From Vibrio navarrensis (lineage in GTDB: Bacteria > Pseudomonadota > Gammaproteobacteria > Enterobacterales > Vibrionaceae): 64,000 nucleotides of DNA. Under the pieces are notes generated by a model. It was given only the letters and a program-made list of their open reading frames with translations. It ran no database searches and was not told where the DNA came from. This document shows positions 1-11,671 of this stretch, piece by piece (within the stretch, counting starts at the first letter, position 1; each line of letters begins with the position of its first letter). The stretch lies in assembly GCF_015767675.1 (NCBI RefSeq), contig NZ_CP065217.1:372001-436000 (forward strand), read 5' to 3'. Position numbers and translations under genes: made by a program.

Positions 1-648
1 GTAATCCATCACATCGTCGATCAATTGAAACGCCGTGCCAAGGTATTTGCCGTAATTTTGCAGTGCTATTTCAACCTCGGTTGGTGCATTGGTCAGGATC
101 GCCCCGATCTGCGTTGCGGCTTCAAACAAGCGTGCGGTTTTCGAATAGATCACCTGCATGTAGCTTTCTTCGGTCGTTTCGGGGTCATTGCAGTTCATCA
201 ATTGCAAGACTTCGCCTTCGGCGATCACGTTAACAGTGTTACTCATCAACTTGAGGATCTTCATGGATCCTAGCTCTGTCATCATCTGAAATGAGCGAGT
301 GTAGATGAAATCACCAACCAACACGCTGGCGGCGTTACCAAACGCGGCGTTCGCTGTTGCTTTGCCACGGCGCATGTCCGACTCATCCACGACGTCGTCA
401 TGAAGTAAGGTTGCGGTGTGGATAAATTCAATAAAAGCAGCGGCTGTCGTGTGAGCATCACCTTGATAACCCAACGCACGCGCAGATAAGACCGCCAATA
501 AAGGGCGGAGACGTTTACCGCCACCACTGATGATATAAAAACCAAGTTGGTTGATTAAAGAAACATCAGAATTCAGTTGAGCTTGAATAGTTTCATTCAC
601 TTTTGCCATGTCATCGGCAGTAAGCGCTTGGATAGTTTTAAAATCCAT
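1..648 (-). CDS. ispB: Octaprenyl diphosphate synthase, C-terminus beyond the window
   Basis: Trans-prenyltransferase that extends farnesyl diphosphate with isopentenyl diphosphate to the C40 chain used for ubiquinone and menaquinone. The 216 codons present run from the ATG at 648 to the left window edge without a stop; the family is about 323 residues, so roughly the last third is missing. Both aspartate-rich Mg-binding motifs are visible: DDVVD at residues 85-89 and DDVMD at 211-215, the latter on the very edge. The GGGKRLRP substrate motif lies near residues 43-50. It diverges from rplU-rpmA-obgE, the usual gammaproteobacterial arrangement. Confidence 0.95.
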   Translation of the reverse strand, partial: MDFKTIQALTADDMAKVNETIQAQLNSDVSLINQLGFYIISGGGKRLRPLLAVLSARALGYQGDAHTTAAAFIEFIHTATLLHDDVVDESDMRRGKATANAAFGNAASVLVGDFIYTRSFQMMTELGSMKILKLMSNTVNVIAEGEVLQLMNCNDPETTEESYMQVIYSKTARLFEAATQIGAILTNAPTEVEIALQNYGKYLGTAFQLIDDVMDY

Positions 649-918
649 TGTATATCCGGCTGAAGTTAGACCCTGCAAGGCTTATAGGATTTGTATAATT
701 GTCGAATAATACACTAAAAAACGTTGATTAATACATTACTAAAAGGCATGATTGCGGCACTTTTCTTTGGCGATTAGCTTTTCGCCAATTTTTTCAAAAT
801 ATGGCTTGTCATAGGGGCATCCTTTCTGTAGAATCTGCGCCCTATTGATGATTAGTTTAGCGCACACCCTTATCGCACAAAATGTTGCATAGGCTGTGCG
901 GAAAGAGCGGAGTAAAAT
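649..918. promoter_or_regulatory. Divergent ispB / rplU intergenic region
   Basis: 270 bases between the divergent starts of ispB and rplU, so it must hold both promoters. A GGAG ribosome site sits about 8 bases before the rplU ATG. No confident small RNA or operator was found. A 77-codon frame on the minus strand here has no family resemblance and overlaps rplU, so it was not called. Confidence 0.45.
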
Positions 919-1230
919 ATGTACGCTGTTTTCCAATCTGGTGGTAAACAACACCGTGTAAGCGAAGGTCAAACTCTTCGTTTAGAGAAATTAGACGTTG
1001 AAACTGGTGCAACTGTTGAATTTGATAAAGTTCTACTTGTTGCTAACGGCGAAGACATCAAAGTTGGTGCTCCTCTACTTGAGGGCGGTAAAGTAGTTGC
1101 AGAAGTGGTACAACACGGTCGTGGCGATAAAGTTAAAATCGTTAAGTTCCGTCGTCGTAAGCACTCTCGTAAGCAACAAGGTCACCGTCAGTGGTTCACG
1201 GAAGTGAAGATCACTGGTATCAACGCGTAA
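919..1230 (+). CDS. rplU: 50S ribosomal protein L21
   Basis: Component of the large ribosomal subunit that binds 23S rRNA. At 103 residues it has the standard length. It starts [14 protein letters not shown] and has the basic C-terminal stretch with [10 protein letters not shown] near residues 76-85 that is typical of L21. It is followed after 20 bases by rpmA (L27), the near-universal partner, and both are probably cotranscribed. Codon use looks like that of a highly expressed gene. Confidence 0.98.
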   Translation: MYAVFQSGGKQHRVSEGQTLRLEKLDVETGATVEFDKVLLVANGEDIKVGAPLLEGGKVVAEVVQHGRGDKVKIVKFRRRKHSRKQQGHRQWFTEVKITGINA

Positions 1231-1238
1231 TCTAATAG

Positions 1239-1508
<270 letters not shown>

Positions 1509-1529
1509 TTTAGGTTTCTAGATGAATAG

Positions 1530-1560
1530 AAAAACCCTGCCGTTACGGTGGGGTTTTTTA
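1530..1560 (+). terminator. Rho-independent terminator after rpmA
   Basis: AAAACCC pairs with GGGTTTT, with an inner CCG/CGG stem, and a run of T follows. It sits 22 bases after the rpmA stop. Confidence 0.85.
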
Positions 1561-1659
1561 TTGCAGTCGACATATTCAAAACACCTTTAATCGGTGTCTT
1601 CGATCTGTCATCTGCTAAAATGTAGTGAAATTGATTTACAGGCGAAGTAGTCGGAGTAA

Positions 1660-2829
<1,170 letters not shown>

Positions 2830-2849
2830 TCGCTCAGGGTAAAAATAGT

Positions 2850-2878
2850 AAGCCGCAATCATCAATTGCGGCTTTTTT
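2850..2878 (+). terminator. Rho-independent terminator after obgE
   Basis: A 10-base-pair stem AAGCCGCAAT/ATTGCGGCTT with a short loop is followed by six T residues. Confidence 0.9.
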
Positions 2879-3002
2879 GTATTTACATCATTTTTGGTCG
2901 CTTGCTTTTCGGGCAGAATATGACCTTTTGCAGTATGGCTGCACTTTGGTAAGTCAGATTAGCTGGCAAATCGCCAGTCATTAAAGGGAATTAGGGTATT
3001 TT

Positions 3003-3770
3003 ATGGCATCGAATCAGAGAGCGATTTCTCGATTGGTCGCTCAAGCGGGGCAGATGTTGTTAGCGCATGGTGCAGAAAGCACCTTGGTCGGTGATATCAT
3101 GCGCCGCATTGGCATGGCATCGGGCGTAAACGAAGTGGAAGTGGCGCTGTCAGCGAATGCGTTGGTGGTCACTACTGTTAAGAATGGTCACTGTATTACC
3201 ACGACACGCAGTTGTGCGGATCGTGGTATCAATATGAAGGCGATCACGGAGATTCAGCGCATCTGTATCATGATGGAAAAAGGCATTTTAGATTTTTCCA
3301 TGGCGCAGAAAAAACTCAATGCCATCAGCCCAGAGCGCTACAATCGTTGGCTGGTGGTGGCAATGATCGGCCTCTCTTGCGCCTCATTTGCTCGTCTTGC
3401 TGGTGGGGATTGGGCTGTGTTTTGGATGACGTTTTTAGCCTCGGCATGTGGCATGATCGTACGTCAAGAGATTGGTCACCGCCATTTCAATCCGCTGCTC
3501 AACTTCGCAGCGACGGCATTTGTCACCACCTTAATTTCCGCGCAAGCGGTTAATTTTTCGATTGGTAATCTCCCAACCGTTGTGATGGCATCCTCGGTCT
3601 TGATGCTAGTGCCAGGCTTTCCGCTCATTAACGCGGTAGCCGATATGTTAAAAGGGCATATCAACATGGGGATTGCGCGTTTTATGATGGCCAGTTTACT
3701 CACGTTGGCGACCAGCCTCGGTATTGTGGCTGCCATGGGGATTACTGGTATTTGGGGATGGATGAGCTAA
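3003..3770 (+). CDS. yjjP: ThrE-family exporter subunit, YjjP type
   Basis: Large half of a split threonine/serine-exporter-family membrane protein. An N-terminal soluble domain (about 1-115) precedes hydrophobic segments from about residue 117 to the C-terminus, including [16 protein letters not shown] and [18 protein letters not shown]. The 255-residue length matches the E. coli YjjP family, where YjjP and YjjB together have been linked to dicarboxylate (succinate) export; the ThrE family name comes from amino acid export. The substrate here is unknown. Its stop overlaps the start of the partner gene. Confidence 0.85.
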   Translation: MASNQRAISRLVAQAGQMLLAHGAESTLVGDIMRRIGMASGVNEVEVALSANALVVTTVKNGHCITTTRSCADRGINMKAITEIQRICIMMEKGILDFSMAQKKLNAISPERYNRWLVVAMIGLSCASFARLAGGDWAVFWMTFLASACGMIVRQEIGHRHFNPLLNFAATAFVTTLISAQAVNFSIGNLPTVVMASSVLMLVPGFPLINAVADMLKGHINMGIARFMMASLLTLATSLGIVAAMGITGIWGWMS

Positions 3771-4243
3771 TGGATTTAGTACAACTTCTCGTTGGTCTGC
3801 TGAATGACATGTTTTTTGCTGCCATTCCTGCGGTGGGGTTTGCCTTGGTGTTTAACGTACCACCTCGAGCGTTGATCTACTGCGCGCTCGGCGGGGCGCT
3901 TGGTCACGGTAGCCGCTATTTGATGCTCAAGTTTGGTATTCCGATTGAGTGGGCAACGTTTTTCGCCGCAACATTAGTGGGTATGATTGGGGTGTACTGG
4001 TCGCGTAAATTGCTCGCGCATCCGAAGGTGTTTACCGTGGCGGCCTTGATTCCGATGGTCCCGGGAGTCTTTGCCTTTAAAGCCATGATCGCCATGGTGG
4101 AGATCAACCATATGGGCTACACCCCAGAATTGGTGGCGACGTGTCTGGAGAACTTCCTTAAAGCGATGTTTATCATTGCAGGCTTAGCCATTGGCCTTGC
4201 GGTGCCTGGGCTGTTATTCTACCGCCGTAGACCGATAGTGTAG
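3770..4243 (+). CDS. yjjB: ThrE-family exporter subunit, YjjB type
   Basis: Small, fully hydrophobic half of the split exporter, with about four membrane spans. Starting at the ATG at 3770 gives 157 residues, the length of E. coli YjjB, and makes a TAATG stop/start overlap with the preceding gene. An upstream in-frame TTG at 3752 would add six residues and is less likely. Conserved family stretches include [15 protein letters not shown] near the N-terminus and [18 protein letters not shown] in the middle. The overlap suggests translational coupling and a fixed subunit ratio. Confidence 0.87.
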   Translation: MDLVQLLVGLLNDMFFAAIPAVGFALVFNVPPRALIYCALGGALGHGSRYLMLKFGIPIEWATFFAATLVGMIGVYWSRKLLAHPKVFTVAALIPMVPGVFAFKAMIAMVEINHMGYTPELVATCLENFLKAMFIIAGLAIGLAVPGLLFYRRRPIV

Positions 4244-4251
4244 GAAAAACG

Positions 4252-4740
4252 ATGTTGATTAGTATGATAGCGGCGATGGCCGAAAATAGAATCATCGGTA
4301 AAGAAAATCAGATGCCGTGGCATCTCCCCGCCGATTTTGCTTGGTTTAAAAGTTGTACTATGGGTAAACCCGTGGTGATGGGGCGTAAGACGTTTGAGTC
4401 GATTGGTCGGCCACTACCAGGGCGAAAAAATATCGTCATCAGTCGAGATACGGCGTTGTCTATTGAAGGTGTCAGCATAGTACATTCGATTGAAGCCGCG
4501 CTAACCGAAGCGGGTGACAGCGAGGAAGTGATGATCATCGGCGGAGGTTCGATTTACGCAGAATGCTTGCCAAAGGCGGATAGACTCTACCTCACCTTTA
4601 TTGATGCGAATGTAGATGGTGATACCCAATTTCCCGAGTGGGGAGAGGGCTGGTATGAAAGCCATCGCGAGCACTATTCAGCCGATGAGAAAAATCGCTT
4701 CGCGATGGATTTTGTTATTTTAGAAAGAGACAATTGCTAG
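4252..4740 (+). CDS. folA: Dihydrofolate reductase
   Basis: Reduces dihydrofolate to tetrahydrofolate with NADPH; the target of trimethoprim. The 162 residues show the chromosomal DHFR pattern: MPWHLPADFAWFK near 21-33 with the catalytic aspartate (D28), GRKTFESIGRPLPGR near 44-58, and the IIGGGSIY NADPH-binding loop near residue 100. It follows yjjB after 8 bases and may be cotranscribed with it. Its stop codon TAG is immediately followed by a tandem array of the unit TTTGCTAG, so the 3' end of the mRNA is repeat sequence. No terminator is seen between folA and the convergent apaH. Confidence 0.97.
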   Translation: MLISMIAAMAENRIIGKENQMPWHLPADFAWFKSCTMGKPVVMGRKTFESIGRPLPGRKNIVISRDTALSIEGVSIVHSIEAALTEAGDSEEVMIIGGGSIYAECLPKADRLYLTFIDANVDGDTQFPEWGEGWYESHREHYSADEKNRFAMDFVILERDNC

Positions 4741-4812
4741 TTTGCTAGTTTGCTAGTTTGCTAGTTTGCTAGTTTGCTAGTTTGCTAGTTTGCTAGTTTG
4801 CTAGTTTGCTAG
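4734..4812. repeat. Tandem array of 8-base unit TTTGCTAG
   Basis: Nine perfect copies of TTTGCTAG (4741-4812) are preceded by a 7-base partial copy that contains the folA stop codon. The other end of the array provides the last codons and the stop of apaH on the opposite strand. Because both genes terminate inside the array edges, gain or loss of internal units leaves both proteins unchanged. Such a perfect short array is expected to vary in length between strains. Confidence 0.97.
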
Positions 4813-5610
4813 TGCCTTCTGACTAAACACTTGTTTGTCTTCCCAACGGATCATCGTCAGGCTGCCATTCCATACGCAGCCTGTATCTAACCCAATCACC
4901 TCTCGACTAAAATAGCCCTGTAAAGCGGCCCAATGGCCAAACAGTACGGGCTTCTCTAGTGCAATACGCTGCGGCAGTTTGAACCAAGGTACCAGCAATG
5001 CCTCGTTCACTTCGTTGGGCGGAAGCTTGCAGTCCATGTCTAGGCGGCCGTCAAGAAAGCAAAAACGCATGCGAGTAAAACTGTTGATGGTGTAGCGATA
5101 GCGATCCAAGCCAGTTAGCGTCGGGCTCCAGAGATCCGGTGTATTACAGTACATGTTCTCAATCAGCCAAGGCATGTGCTCACTTTGCAGCACGGCTTCG
5201 ACTTCGCGTGCGCATTGGCGAGCGGTAACCAGATCCCATTGTGGTGAAATGCCCGCATGACACAGTACAAACTCATCATGTTCGAGCAACAGTGGCTGTT
5301 GTCGCAGCCAGTTGAGCAGTTCATCACGATCACTGGCCTCAAGAATCGCGGTCGTTTGATCTTTTTCTTTGTTTTTGCGCACACCTAAAGCGACAGCCAG
5401 AAGATGAAGATCGTGGTTGCCCAGCACAATCCGTGCACTATCACCCAGTGACTTGGCAAAGCGCAGGGTTTGTAACGATTTTGGCCCACGTGCGACTAAA
5501 TCACCCGCAAACCACAGTGTGTCTCGCTGCGCTGAAAACTGCACTTGCTCTAATAGTAGGGTTAATTCATCAAAACAGCCTTGAATATCACCCACGATGT
5601 AATTTGCCAA
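4801..5610 (-). CDS. apaH: Diadenosine tetraphosphatase (symmetrical)
   Basis: Hydrolyses Ap4A to two ADP; members also remove Np4 caps from RNA in E. coli. The 269 residues carry the PPP-type metallophosphatase signatures: GDIQG (7-11), GDLVARGP (36-43) and GNHDLHLL (64-71). GDIQG has Q where many phosphatases have H, a form found in many ApaH proteins. The last residues, ALAN and stop, are encoded by the edge of the TTTGCTAG array. It is the distal gene of lptD-surA-pdxA-rsmA-apaG-apaH; apaG is 14 bases upstream. Confidence 0.96.
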   Translation of the reverse strand: MANYIVGDIQGCFDELTLLLEQVQFSAQRDTLWFAGDLVARGPKSLQTLRFAKSLGDSARIVLGNHDLHLLAVALGVRKNKEKDQTTAILEASDRDELLNWLRQQPLLLEHDEFVLCHAGISPQWDLVTARQCAREVEAVLQSEHMPWLIENMYCNTPDLWSPTLTGLDRYRYTINSFTRMRFCFLDGRLDMDCKLPPNEVNEALLVPWFKLPQRIALEKPVLFGHWAALQGYFSREVIGLDTGCVWNGSLTMIRWEDKQVFSQKALAN

Positions 5611-5624
5611 AACGCCCCCAAAAA

Positions 5625-6005
5625 TCAGTTCAACAGGTTAGGTACCGCCAGACGAAATGGCTCAATTTCTACCACAAACTGATCGCCTTGCGAGTCGCGC
5701 ATCATGTATTGGCCCTGCATCGCACCGACTGGGGTATCAAGCCCTGTGCCACTGCTGTAGGTATATTCATCGCCGCCATCGATGTAAGGTTGCTGGCCAA
5801 CGACACCATCGCCTTCGACGGTGATCTGTTTCCCATTCGCATCGGTAATGAGCCAACGGCGGCTGATCAACTGAACCGTTTCTTGGCTGAGGTTTTTAAT
5901 CGTGATGATGTAGGCAAAGATGTAGCGCCCTAACTCTGGGTTAGATTGCGCTTCGATGTACTTAGTGTGCACCTGAATTTTGATGCAGGGTAGGGAGACA
6001 TCCAT
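5625..6005 (-). CDS. apaG: ApaG domain protein (former CorD)
   Basis: Small fibronectin-III-like protein of uncertain biochemical role, always found near apaH and rsmA and once linked to Co2+ resistance. The ATG at 6005 gives 126 residues and has AAGGAG five bases upstream; an in-frame GTG at 6011 overlaps that ribosome site and is unlikely. The conserved core [19 protein letters not shown] and the GDGVVGQQP and [14 protein letters not shown] segments identify the family. Confidence 0.95.
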   Translation of the reverse strand: MDVSLPCIKIQVHTKYIEAQSNPELGRYIFAYIITIKNLSQETVQLISRRWLITDANGKQITVEGDGVVGQQPYIDGGDEYTYSSGTGLDTPVGAMQGQYMMRDSQGDQFVVEIEPFRLAVPNLLN

Positions 6006-6034
6006 GTTCACTCCTTCTCAGAGAGTCAAAATGA

Positions 6035-6057
6035 GATGCGAGCAGAGTGCTCGCATC
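6035..6057. other. Perfect hairpin between rsmA and apaG
   Basis: A 10-base-pair stem GATGCGAGCA/TGCTCGCATC with a 3-base loop lies in the 63-base gap between rsmA and apaG. Read along the operon (minus strand) it is followed only by a broken T run, so it may be a weak internal terminator or an mRNA stabiliser that lowers apaG-apaH expression relative to the upstream genes. Confidence 0.7.
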
Positions 6058-6068
6058 GTGTCATCGTA

Positions 6069-6875
6069 TTACTGATGGTTTGCATCCAACCAGTTTGCCA
6101 TCGCAACGAATTGTTGCAAGGTAAGATTTTCTGGGCGTAACCCGGGATTGATACCCAGTTCTTCCATCACCTCTTCGCCGAGAAGGCCTTTGTAGCAATT
6201 GCGGATGGTCTTGCGCCTTTGGTTAAAGCCCTCACGGCATACGCGCTCAAGCCATTCCAAGCTGGTTGCTGGATGTGGCAAGGTTTCGTAAGGCACCAAA
6301 CGCACGACCGCAGAATCCACTTTCGGTGGTGGAACAAACGCCGTTGGTGGTACTTCCAAAACAGGGACCACTTTACAGAAGTACTGCGCCATCACAGTCA
6401 AGCGGCCGTAAGCTTTGCTGCCTGGGCCTGCCGCCAAGCGGTTGACCACTTCTTTTTGCAGCATAAAGTGCATGTCTTGGATATCTTTATGAAATTCAAA
6501 AAGATGGAACATCAATGGTGTTGAGATGTTGTACGGCAAGTTGCCGAAAATGCGCAGCTTGTTATTTGGCTTCACCAATTGAGTGAAGTCGAAACGCATC
6601 GCATCGCCTTCGTGGATGGTGAGCTTATCAGCCAACTCAGGATGGTTGCGCAAACGCTCAGCCAAATCGCGGTCCAGTTCGATAACCGTGAACTTATCGA
6701 CTTCCCGGCCAACAGGCTCAGTGATCGCCCCAAGACCTGGGCCGATTTCCACCAGATTTTGCCCCGATTTCGGATTAATCGCTGAAACGATGCCATCAAT
6801 AATGTATGGATCGTTCAGGAAGTTTTGACCAAAACGTTTACGCGCTTTGTGTCCTAGATGGACATCATTTCTCAT
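6069..6875 (-). CDS. rsmA: 16S rRNA dimethyladenosine transferase
   Basis: KsgA methylates two adjacent adenosines near the 3' end of 16S rRNA with S-adenosylmethionine, a late check in 30S assembly. The 268 residues show FGQNFLND near the N-terminus, the SAM motif [11 protein letters not shown] near 44-54, and the catalytic NLPYNIS motif near 113-119. The start ATG overlaps the pdxA stop in an ATGA arrangement, so translation is probably coupled. Confidence 0.97.
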   Translation of the reverse strand: MRNDVHLGHKARKRFGQNFLNDPYIIDGIVSAINPKSGQNLVEIGPGLGAITEPVGREVDKFTVIELDRDLAERLRNHPELADKLTIHEGDAMRFDFTQLVKPNNKLRIFGNLPYNISTPLMFHLFEFHKDIQDMHFMLQKEVVNRLAAGPGSKAYGRLTVMAQYFCKVVPVLEVPPTAFVPPPKVDSAVVRLVPYETLPHPATSLEWLERVCREGFNQRRKTIRNCYKGLLGEEVMEELGINPGLRPENLTLQQFVAMANWLDANHQ

Positions 6876-7861
6876 TGTTTCTTCTCTACCAGTTCTATCG
6901 CATGCGCGAGTGCTGTCTGAAAGCTCCCTGTATCGGCTTGGCCCGTTCCGGCCAGATCGAGTGCAGTACCGTGATCCACCGATGTTCTTATAAAGGGTAG
7001 ACCAAGAGTAATGTTCACTGAACGACCAAAGCCTTTGTATTTGAGCACAGGCAGCACTTGGTCGTGATACATGCCTAAGACAGCATCCGCATCGTCTAAA
7101 TATTTTTCATTAAAAATAGTATCGGCCGGCAATGGGCCGACCAAATGAATGCCTTTTTCACGACGAATTTTTTCCAGCGTCGGCGTGATGGTTTCGATCT
7201 CTTCTCGGCCAAGGCAGCCATCTTCACCAGCATGCGGATTGAGCCCGCAAACATAGATCTTTGGCTCTGCGATGGCAAATTTTTCCACCAAATCCCGATG
7301 AAGGATATCGATGATTTTTTCCAGGCGATCTTCCGTGACGGCTTTTGACACATAGGCCAGTGGAATGTGCGTGGTGACCAGCGCCACACGCAGCCCTTCG
7401 GTCGCCAACATCATGACAACTAACGGGGTGTTGGATTTTTCGGCGAAGAATTCAGTGTGGCCGCTAAAGGCGACGCCCGCACGATTAATCACCCCCTTGT
7501 GAACAGGGCCGGTGACAATAGCATCAAATTCGTCATTCATACAGCCCAAAGCGGCTCTTTCCAGTGTTTTTAACACATAATGGCCGTTACTTTCGTTTAA
7601 CTGTCCGGCGATACACGGCGCGTTCATGGCTATGTGATCGACCACCAGCGAACCCGCTTTTTGTGGCTGCGGCGTGCTCCCTGCTAGATAGTCGTGCAGT
7701 TCAACCTCGATGCCGAGCTGTTCGGCGCGCTGCGCAAGTAACGATTTATCCGCGCACACCACCAGTTGGTGATCCCAATCTTGCTTGGAAAGCGCCAGCA
7801 CCAGATCCGGGCCAATCCCCGCAGGCTCTCCGGCGGTGACGACGATACGTTTAACTGTCAT
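6872..7861 (-). CDS. pdxA: 4-hydroxythreonine-4-phosphate dehydrogenase
   Basis: NAD-dependent dehydrogenase of the deoxyxylulose-5-phosphate-dependent pyridoxal phosphate pathway; its product condenses with DXP in PdxJ. The ATG at 7861 (329 residues, [20 protein letters not shown]) matches family N-termini; an upstream in-frame start at 7894 would only add residues that overlap surA. Metal-binding histidines appear in [18 protein letters not shown] and [12 protein letters not shown]. It overlaps the end of surA by 11 bases and rsmA by 4. Confidence 0.96.
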   Translation of the reverse strand: MTVKRIVVTAGEPAGIGPDLVLALSKQDWDHQLVVCADKSLLAQRAEQLGIEVELHDYLAGSTPQPQKAGSLVVDHIAMNAPCIAGQLNESNGHYVLKTLERAALGCMNDEFDAIVTGPVHKGVINRAGVAFSGHTEFFAEKSNTPLVVMMLATEGLRVALVTTHIPLAYVSKAVTEDRLEKIIDILHRDLVEKFAIAEPKIYVCGLNPHAGEDGCLGREEIETITPTLEKIRREKGIHLVGPLPADTIFNEKYLDDADAVLGMYHDQVLPVLKYKGFGRSVNITLGLPFIRTSVDHGTALDLAGTGQADTGSFQTALAHAIELVEKKQ

Positions 7862-9137
7862 GCTCTTCGTCCTTGACGATTTCAACAAAGGCACCTGCTC
7901 GCAGCTCTTGCATCCAAGCGCCCGCTTCTTCGTTAAATTTACGGTTAAACAAAATACGGTAAGCTTTGTTTTTCATCGCCGAATCGGTGCGATCCACTTC
8001 GCGGCGATCCAGCACTTCGACAATGTGCCAGCCGTGCACGGTTTGGAAAGGTTCGCTGATCTTGCCGACAGGAAGCGTTTCGACCTGATGCTTAAATTCA
8101 GGGACATACAGATCGGGCGTTTGATAGCCTAACTCGCCATTTTGCGCGGCTGAGCCCGGGTCTTGGCTGTATTGCTGCGCTAGCTCAGCAAAGCTGGCTT
8201 CACCGGCTTTGATGCGACGGATGAACTCGTTCAGTTCACGTTTCGCCCCTTCATCACTGAGGATAACGGTCGGTTTAAGCAGGATATGACGCGCATTCAC
8301 TTCGGTCACGGCGATGGTTTCTAACCCTTTGATATCTTCAATCTTCAGGATATGAAAACCGACACCGCTGCGAAATGGGCCAATGACGCTGCCTTTGTTT
8401 TGCATCTTAATTTGATCGGCGAAGATGGTTGGCATCTCTTCTTTACGCATCCAGCCCCAATCGCCGCCTTGCAACGCTTTCGGGCCTTTGGAGTAGGTGT
8501 AGGCCATGGTACTGAAATCCGCGCCGTTATTGAGTTTTTCAATGATCGCTTTTGCTTGTGCTTCGACGGCCGCTTTGTCTTGGTCATCGGAGAAACGCAG
8601 TTGGATGTGGCCAAGCTTGTATTGCACGGTGGCACTGGTTTCTTGCGCGAGCATCTCGGATAAGCTGTCGACTTCGGCAGGCAGAATGTTGATACGACGA
8701 CGCACTAGGGCGTTGCGAGCTTCAGAAGCCGCAATCTCTTTGCGGATCTGCTCGCGAAATTCCGCGTAGCTTAATCCTTCGCTGGTGATCGACGCGGACA
8801 GTTCGGCGACCGTCTGTTGGTTGTTGGCGGCAATCTCACTGATGGCTTGATTGAGTCGATTGTCGTCAATTCGTACGCCGATGCGGTCTGCTTCTTGGGT
8901 TTGTAGTGTGTCGAGGATCAGCTTTTCGACGATTTGCTCGTGCAGCACCTCGGCTGAAGGTAAGGCTTGGCCATTTTGCTTGGCGTTGGCCCGCAAGGTT
9001 TTCATCGCAGTGTCAATGTCGCTTTGCAAAATCACACCGTTATTGACAATGACGGCAACCTTATCAAGTTCTACAGGAGCGGCCAGTGCACTGCCTGACA
9101 GCAACAGAGCGAATAAGATTGTTTTCCAGCTTTTCAT
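7851..9137 (-). CDS. surA: Periplasmic chaperone and peptidyl-prolyl isomerase SurA
   Basis: Escorts unfolded outer-membrane proteins, including LptD, across the periplasm. A signal peptide is visible ([19 protein letters not shown], cut before APVELDKV), followed by an N-terminal chaperone domain and two parvulin domains, one starting near [12 protein letters not shown] and the second near [10 protein letters not shown]. At 428 residues it has the expected length. It lies 56 bases downstream of lptD, one of its main clients. Confidence 0.97.
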   Translation of the reverse strand: MKSWKTILFALLLSGSALAAPVELDKVAVIVNNGVILQSDIDTAMKTLRANAKQNGQALPSAEVLHEQIVEKLILDTLQTQEADRIGVRIDDNRLNQAISEIAANNQQTVAELSASITSEGLSYAEFREQIRKEIAASEARNALVRRRINILPAEVDSLSEMLAQETSATVQYKLGHIQLRFSDDQDKAAVEAQAKAIIEKLNNGADFSTMAYTYSKGPKALQGGDWGWMRKEEMPTIFADQIKMQNKGSVIGPFRSGVGFHILKIEDIKGLETIAVTEVNARHILLKPTVILSDEGAKRELNEFIRRIKAGEASFAELAQQYSQDPGSAAQNGELGYQTPDLYVPEFKHQVETLPVGKISEPFQTVHGWHIVEVLDRREVDRTDSAMKNKAYRILFNRKFNEEAGAWMQELRAGAFVEIVKDEEHDS

Positions 9138-9193
9138 TTAATAATCCATTGTTGCATCGATTTAACGTCTGACTACTCAGACGTCGGAAATCA

Positions 9194-11524
9194 CTAATTG
9201 TTCAAGTAGAAAGGACGACCATAGACGATGGAATTATCGGCATCTTCCAGCTCTTTGGCGGCGGTATAACTTCTGTTTTTGGTGGCAAAGCCTTGAATAC
9301 CAAAGTTAACACTGATGTTGGTGTCGTAAACCGGGTCATTGTTGTCACCGCCGACCACGTTGTTTTTCCACTTCACTAATTGATTGGTGTAAGTAAAACC
9401 GATATACCAACAATCGGATTGATAACGCAGACTCGCCATCCATTCCAAGTCGATCTCTTCGGTCAAATCATAATAATATTGGCCACTGGCAGACCAGTTG
9501 CGGTTAATTTCATAGGCTGCGACCAGACCGGCTTGAGAGATCCCTTTACGAGTGATGGTGTCGAGATCTTCAAACGAAATGGTGTCTTCGATGTACTCTC
9601 GAGTAACGTAACGATAGTTACCTTGGACAAAACCATCTTTGAATTGATATTCCAAGGTACTGTTGGCCAATTGCATCGCATTAAGGTCGATGTCGTACTG
9701 AACCCCACCGTGATAAAACAGATAGTCGTCGTAGTTAAAATCGGTTTCAATTGCCCATGAAGAGTAGTTCGACGTTTCCTCTTTATCGCCCGTTAGCTTG
9801 GTGTTTTTGTCGATGTAGTAGATCTGACCAAAGGAGATGTTGAGTCGCTCCTTATACTCATCGTCAAAAAAGCGCGTACTGGCACCATAGCTGAGCTGAT
9901 TGGCAGGAGCAACTTTGTCGATGCTGCTGTATTTGCGGCTGCGAAATAGCCCATAGTAGTCAGTTTGCAGCAAGGTTGTGTCGTAATTATATATATTGTC
10001 TTGCTTTTCTTCCGGTACATAGAGGTACTGGACCTGTGGCTCTAGGCTTTGGGTGAAACCGTCAAAAACTTTGGCTTCACGTTGCAAAAAAATCCGTGCG
10101 TGGCTGCGAAATTCAGGGATAACCCGAGTCACCTGCTCGTCCAATTGTGCTTGCAGGCTTGGGTCTTCCAGTTTGCTCAGTTCTTGCTGGTAATAGGTAG
10201 CTAAGACGCGCGCTTCCGTGGTCCAAGTTGCCCAAGTGGTTGACAGTGGGATGGTCAAACCGGGTTCTATGTGCGCTCGAACGGCATTAGGTTTGGCTTT
10301 GTCGAGTGTATTGAAATGACTCAGTTGGCCTTTCACATCGAAGTTGATATAACGCCCCCAAAGTGGCGTGTAGTAGTTAAATTCCAACTGGGGCAGCAAA
10401 CGATACGGCTTATTGTTGTCTTCCAATAAGATCTGGAAGTCCCGCACCAGAACAGAGGCATCCCATGAGTTAGAACGGTAAGCTACCTTCCCCTCTTGCA
10501 CTAGCTGGCCATCTTCTCGGTTACCCAAATCGGATTTGAGATCGCGGAAATAATCGATGTCGCTGACTTTGGAGTAGTCAAGCTTCACCAGCCATTGCTG
10601 GTCGATAATGCCATCGTGTTTGTATTGATAGCCCCAACGATCCTCTTCCGCGTATTTTTCATCGCCCGGGAGATATTCGCCTTTGATTTCGCCGCCACCC
10701 CATTGACTGGTGAGATAACGGAAATCCGAGTCCAATTTTACTCCGCGCTGTTGCATGTACAGAGTGGTCAGTGTCAGATCATAGTTAGGTGCGATATTCC
10801 AGTAGAAAGGAATTTCCGCTTCGACACCATCGCTCGAACCATAAGAGACGGAGGGAAAAAGAAAGCCCGTTTTGCGTGTGTTGCCAATCGGCAGAGTTAA
10901 ATAAGGCACGTAGAAAATCGGCACATCCATCACTTCAAAGCGTGGATTGTAAAACGTCGCCGTTTCTTCATTTTGGTCAACGTCGATGCTTGATGCGACC
11001 AGGCGCCAAGCGTTGTCGTCTGCCGGGCAAGAGGTTATCGAGCCATCTTGCAACTGGTATACGGCTTGTCCGGTCTTGGCGATGTACGCGGCTTCACCGC
11101 GACCTTGTTGGCAAAGGAACTGGTATTGGGTGTTTTCCAGCGAGAAGGTTTCTTGTGCCATGTTGTTGGTGACGCGGCTAGAGCTGGCTTTCACCTCGCC
11201 ATCGTTAAACGTGACGTTGCCTTCGGCCACGACCACTTGTTCTTGTTGATGCAAAGTGACCGAATCGGCAGTGATTTTTTTCTTGCCTTGAATGACTTCC
11301 ACATCGCCCGAGTAGACGGCTTTATCGCCATTAATCGCTTGTAGACGGTCTGAGTGCACCACAATCGGCGCATTGGCATCATTTTCTTCTGCGCTGACCA
11401 AACATTGATCTATAGTGGGCATTTCCTGCACACTATCACCGAGTGTTGTTTGGGCTTGTGTGTAAGGGACAAACAGGGCGGTACTGATAGAGGCCGCTAA
11501 AAAAGTGCGGGAGAAATGTTGCAT
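9194..11524 (-). CDS. lptD: LPS-assembly protein LptD
   Basis: Outer-membrane beta-barrel that, with LptE, inserts lipopolysaccharide into the outer leaflet. A signal peptide (1-24) is followed by an N-terminal OstA/beta-jellyroll domain (about 50-160) and a large barrel ending in an aromatic-rich terminus. Four cysteines are seen: C41, C138, C166 and C705. E. coli LptD has a pair of adjacent cysteines near the C-terminus; here only one (SDCWYIG) is present. It is the first gene of lptD-surA-pdxA-rsmA-apaG-apaH and diverges from djlA. Confidence 0.96.
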   Translation of the reverse strand: MQHFSRTFLAASISTALFVPYTQAQTTLGDSVQEMPTIDQCLVSAEENDANAPIVVHSDRLQAINGDKAVYSGDVEVIQGKKKITADSVTLHQQEQVVVAEGNVTFNDGEVKASSSRVTNNMAQETFSLENTQYQFLCQQGRGEAAYIAKTGQAVYQLQDGSITSCPADDNAWRLVASSIDVDQNEETATFYNPRFEVMDVPIFYVPYLTLPIGNTRKTGFLFPSVSYGSSDGVEAEIPFYWNIAPNYDLTLTTLYMQQRGVKLDSDFRYLTSQWGGGEIKGEYLPGDEKYAEEDRWGYQYKHDGIIDQQWLVKLDYSKVSDIDYFRDLKSDLGNREDGQLVQEGKVAYRSNSWDASVLVRDFQILLEDNNKPYRLLPQLEFNYYTPLWGRYINFDVKGQLSHFNTLDKAKPNAVRAHIEPGLTIPLSTTWATWTTEARVLATYYQQELSKLEDPSLQAQLDEQVTRVIPEFRSHARIFLQREAKVFDGFTQSLEPQVQYLYVPEEKQDNIYNYDTTLLQTDYYGLFRSRKYSSIDKVAPANQLSYGASTRFFDDEYKERLNISFGQIYYIDKNTKLTGDKEETSNYSSWAIETDFNYDDYLFYHGGVQYDIDLNAMQLANSTLEYQFKDGFVQGNYRYVTREYIEDTISFEDLDTITRKGISQAGLVAAYEINRNWSASGQYYYDLTEEIDLEWMASLRYQSDCWYIGFTYTNQLVKWKNNVVGGDNNDPVYDTNISVNFGIQGFATKNRSYTAAKELEDADNSIVYGRPFYLNN

Positions 11525-11671
11525 TGAACGGAACTTTCCTATGTCACTACTGCTCGATGGCTATATGATGGCCAGACCGAAAAAATAATTTCCCTATCAT
11601 AAAGGAAATCGTGGCATCCAGCACTATATGACCGTCATTGACGGGAAAAATTCAGAGATAGAGAACACATA

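Noticed and set aside
4734-4812. Phase-variation switch acting on folA or apaH
   Set aside because: Both stop codons lie at the array edges, so unit loss or gain does not alter either protein.
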